DNA of 64,000 nucleotides from Stutzerimonas degradans. GTDB lineage: Bacteria; Pseudomonadota; Gammaproteobacteria; Pseudomonadales; Pseudomonadaceae. The stretch lies in the NCBI RefSeq assembly GCF_024448505.1, contig NZ_JAMOHV010000002.1, positions 62,001-126,000 of the forward strand. The letters run 5' to 3'. This document shows positions 62,501 through 64,000 of this stretch, in pieces. The translations under genes and the position numbers were made by a program. A model generated the notes under the pieces. That model saw only the letters and a program-made list of their open reading frames with translations, made no database searches and had not been told where the DNA came from. The stretch's first letter is position 1, and the number at the start of each line of letters is the position of its first letter.

Positions 62501-62658
62501 TCGCACTCGCCCACCGCCTGCTGCACGGCGGCGATCAGCAGCGGCGCCTGCACCTTGCCGGCGAAGGCGATGCACTCGGCGGTGTTGAACATGGCGCGGT
62601 CTTCGTTGAGCAGGTAGCCGTACCACAGGCCCTGCTGCGCATTGCCCAGCGGCCTCAT
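59557..62658 (-). CDS. NRPS, C-A-PCP with Lys-like code (AmoF-like)
   Basis: 1033 residues from MRPLGNAQQGLW, whose ATG overlaps the entB stop (ATGA). Condensation domain about 1-420 with VHHIALDGYG at 129 and an EntF-like course (FGPLINIMPFD), as expected for accepting DHB from the aryl carrier. Adenylation about 450-930: FTSGSTGTPKG (596), FDASIEE (641), [10 protein letters not shown]. Carrier at about 960-1030 with FFELGGQSLQT. The hand code is D-A-E-D-I-G-T-V-V-K; acidic Glu/Asp suggest a cationic substrate, best Lys. No thioesterase. A10 reads SNKLD instead of NGKxD. Confidence 0.9.
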   Translation of the reverse strand: MRPLGNAQQGLWYGYLLNEDRAMFNTAECIAFAGKVQAPLLIAAVQQAVGECEALSGLYVIDGETVCFDPCELPLTVAQLEVPAFADAETWVRDWAMADIRQPFDLERELACRFVLLRAAGQDFLYSCVHHIALDGYGTNLLYQRIAELYGAAVRGEPAPACGFGRYADVLAEDAERDAQNKTAAARGYWLETFSRLPAPVSFSERSAPISATFVRHGARFPAPLWQLLSATADAHGIGWADLLLAALSAQLRQVSGSDAQVFGLMVMNRIGSASFNVPCMQMNIAPLCLQADGEASLIATAKAIGKLRRASRKHQHYRYEALRRDLGRVGGEQRLFGPLINIMPFDRPLAYGELAARTLNLSAGPVEDLTLEVQVGADGIPQLDYDANPACYSAEHLRALQEELFELLRRWLAAPELPRDLVLDAWMADYRFHQRLSAPAAEQVQLGEVTSVLAAIRAHAEREPERIALCQGERRLNYAALLARAEEIAAALAEQGVQPGERIGVMLARSPEAILAQLGVLLAGAVYVPLDAEQPAERQTLICASAELALVITEAAYRHRLGASYAGPIQLLGQLATCERRHAPRSGEAAAYLMFTSGSTGTPKGVEISHRALDHFSAAARLRYGVTADDRMLQFAPFNFDASIEEVFVSLSAGATLVLRTDALLQSIDTFVDGIEAQAISIVDLPTAFWNEWVVALRSGQTRIPAGLKTVIIGGEAVFPEQLAAWQRVAGPKLRLINTYGPTEATVVASSCDLQTVDASAERLPIGLPLATVQALVLERGERPAAEGELVLCGPQLANGYLNSASAAFARLRIGAHEETVYRTGDRVRRVDGQLVYLGRLDNEFKISGYRIQPGEVEARLLALNGVDEACVLGLELGGGLRRLVAFVAGPCDDLRAIRRALGQVLPAAMVPTDYRHYRALPRTGSNKLDRKRLQAEYLQDATIQALDDATQQRVSAIWQQILGVGGIQAQDNFFELGGQSLQTIQIVNRLAAEFGTAVKVSDVFDNPCLADFCRFLDSRLRQGQAQVERVW

Positions 62659-63527
62659 GCGGCACCTCCGTGCTGCTGGATCTGCGCCCACCAGCCGTTG
62701 AGCGTCGGCGTCTTCGCCAGATCGGTGAAGCTCAGCTCCAACCCCTGCTCGCGCCACTCGCTGAGCAGCGACATCACCTGGATCGAATCCAGGCCGTAGT
62801 CGAGCAGGTTCTCGTCCGGGTCGAACGGCTCGTCGATCTCATCGAGCATCGCCAGCAGGCGTGCCTGCAGCGCCTCGCGGGTCAGCCTCAGGCCTGCTGC
62901 ATGCCCCAGCCCGAGCATCTCGCGGCATTCGATCACCCGCCCGCAGCGCGTGGCGATGTAATTCAGCGCCATCTGGTGGTCGGCCTGGCTGAAGTCGGCG
63001 ATGCCGTCGGCCAGCAGGAACGGCTGGATGTCGCGCATGAAGGCGTCGCAGGCGGTCATCAGGCAGCCGATGTGGCCGTAGATGCCCCCGATGATCAGCT
63101 GGTCGCGGCCCAGCTCGCGCAGCAGGTGTTCCAGCGGCGAGCGCTGGAAGGCGCTGTAACGCCATTTGACCAGCACGGTGTCGTCCGCCGCCGGCGCCAG
63201 GCCGGCGACGATGCCCTGACGCGCCGGATACTGGGTAATGCCGGGGCCCCACATATCGTTGAGCAGCGCCCGCTCGGCGTTGGCCTGCTGCCCCGGTTGC
63301 GCGGTGTAGACCACCGGGATGCCGAGCGCCTTGCAGCGCTCGCGCACGGCGGCCAGGCGCTCGACCAGCGCGGCGACGAAGGGACTGTCCTCGCCCCAGA
63401 AGTCGCAGAAGTAGTCCTGCATGTCATGGATCAGCAGCACCGCGCGCGCGGGGTCGACCGGCCACTGGACCTTGTTCACCGCCCATTCGCTGGGCAGGCT
63501 GTAGGGCGTGAGCGTGGGAATCGTCAT
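62655..63527 (-). CDS. entB: Isochorismatase with aryl carrier domain (EntB/AmoB-like)
   Basis: 290 residues. The N-terminal hydrolase splits isochorismate to 2,3-dihydro-DHB: AVLLIHDMQDYFCDFW holds the catalytic Asp, VLVKWRYSAFQRSPL the Lys, and GGIYGHIGCLMTACDAFMRD is close to E. coli EntB. The C-terminal aryl carrier (about 215-290) carries YGLDSIQVM with phosphopantetheine Ser248. AAGGA stands before the ATG. It lies 12 bases after entE and overlaps the NRPS gene by four. Confidence 0.95.
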   Translation of the reverse strand: MTIPTLTPYSLPSEWAVNKVQWPVDPARAVLLIHDMQDYFCDFWGEDSPFVAALVERLAAVRERCKALGIPVVYTAQPGQQANAERALLNDMWGPGITQYPARQGIVAGLAPAADDTVLVKWRYSAFQRSPLEHLLRELGRDQLIIGGIYGHIGCLMTACDAFMRDIQPFLLADGIADFSQADHQMALNYIATRCGRVIECREMLGLGHAAGLRLTREALQARLLAMLDEIDEPFDPDENLLDYGLDSIQVMSLLSEWREQGLELSFTDLAKTPTLNGWWAQIQQHGGAA

Positions 63528-63539
63528 GGAGCGAAGTCC

Positions 63540-64000
63540 TTATTCAGTAACGGTCAGTTGTTCGGCGAGACGGCGGCGCAGGCGGGTCTTGTCGACCTTG
63601 CCCACCGCCGTCATGGGCAGCGCCGCGACCTGCTCGATGCGGTCCGGCAGCTTGTAGTCGGCCAGCCCGAGGCCACGCAGGTACTTGCGCAGGGCGACGG
63701 CCTTGAGCGTCGGGTCGCGGCTGACGATGAACGCGCAGCTCTTCTCGCCCATGCCCGGGTCCGGCATGGAAACCAGCGCGGCGTGGGTGACGGCCGGATG
63801 CGCCATCAGCAGGTTTTCCACTTCCTCGGCGGCGATCTTTTCGCCGCCGCGGTTGATCTGGTCCTTGATGCGTCCGACCACCACCAGGTAGCCGTCCGCG
63901 CGCAGCTGCACGAGATCGCCGGAGCGGTAGAAACCCTCGGCATCGAAGGCCTGGGCGTTGTGTTCCGGGCTCTGGAAATAGCCGCGGATGGTGTAAGGCC
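63540..64000 (-). CDS. entE: 2,3-dihydroxybenzoate-AMP ligase (EntE/AmoE-like), C-terminal part
   Basis: Reading enters from beyond the window and stops at TAA 63,540-63,542; about 152 codons are seen. The part contains [10 protein letters not shown], the A8 motif [23 protein letters not shown] and the A10 motif [11 protein letters not shown], matching EntE closely. It activates DHB and loads it onto the EntB carrier. Isochorismate synthase is not within the window and would be expected upstream (beyond 64,000). Confidence 0.94.
   Translation of the reverse strand, partial: PYTIRGYFQSPEHNAQAFDAEGFYRSGDLVQLRADGYLVVVGRIKDQINRGGEKIAAEEVENLLMAHPAVTHAALVSMPDPGMGEKSCAFIVSRDPTLKAVALRKYLRGLGLADYKLPDRIEQVAALPMTAVGKVDKTRLRRRLAEQLTVTE

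Noticed and set aside
44600-64000. Calling the locus enterobactin or vibriobactin
   Set aside because: There is no Ser-type or Thr-type code, no EntF thioesterase and no cyclization domain (DxxxxD) in the NRPS proteins.

Overview
The window reads as chromosome of a GC-rich gammaproteobacterium of the Pseudomonas/Stutzerimonas (P. stutzeri) type. The basis is gene order and protein sequence. The suhB, glycine-zipper gene, secF-secD-yajC-tgt-queA and tRNA-Leu block and the lptG-lptF / pepA-holC-valS block follow the order I know from Pseudomonas aeruginosa, and most proteins look pseudomonad. Species assignment is inference.

Layout. Bases 1-15,600 are core genome: the end of suhB, a glycine-zipper protein, the Sec accessory complex, queuosine synthesis, tRNA-Leu(CAA), a cold-shock protein, an RDD membrane protein, the LPS-export permeases, leucyl aminopeptidase, the DNA polymerase chi subunit and valyl-tRNA synthetase. 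Bases 15,800-36,800 are a patchwork of housekeeping and transport genes: NhaD, an SLC13-type permease, two MFS carriers, rlmF, yejK, a PPK2 kinase, a metallopeptidase, a GST, mltF, ybaK, glpD, divergent metE/metR, an aldo/keto reductase and a LysE exporter. Bases 37,149-41,443 are a complete one-direction curli locus, csgD-E-F-G-B-A, with an unusually long CsgA of about 17 repeats and no csgC. Bases 41,800-44,500 hold a TetR regulator, a retropepsin-like protein, a DUF305 protein and a methyltransferase.

The most interesting part is 44,600-64,000, a catecholate siderophore island built as two convergent arms. The plus-strand arm starts at a Fur-box-like promoter and encodes an MFS exporter candidate, a TonB-dependent receptor, two FecCD permeases, an ATPase and a periplasmic binding protein. 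The minus-strand arm, still running in from beyond 64,000, encodes EntE, EntB (with aryl carrier domain), an NRPS (C-A-PCP), EntA, a second NRPS (docking-C-A-PCP-E) and a stand-alone adenylation domain. This order matches amoE-B-F-A-G-H of the Aeromonas amonabactin cluster as I recall it. My hand-read adenylation codes (cationic/Lys-like, unusual hydrophobic, Gly-like) and the final epimerase fit a bis-catechol peptide of DHB, Lys, optional Gly and a D-aromatic residue. The product is inferred, and isochorismate synthase is expected just outside the window. The two arms are separated by about 0.9 kb of non-coding, palindrome-rich repeat DNA (51,865-52,776).

Smaller points: GC hairpins that contain both stop codons at convergent gene ends, a 40-residue membrane microprotein coupled to an MFS gene by TGATG, a probable leaderless mltF transcript, and several start codons (GTG, TTG) chosen from Shine-Dalgarno position.
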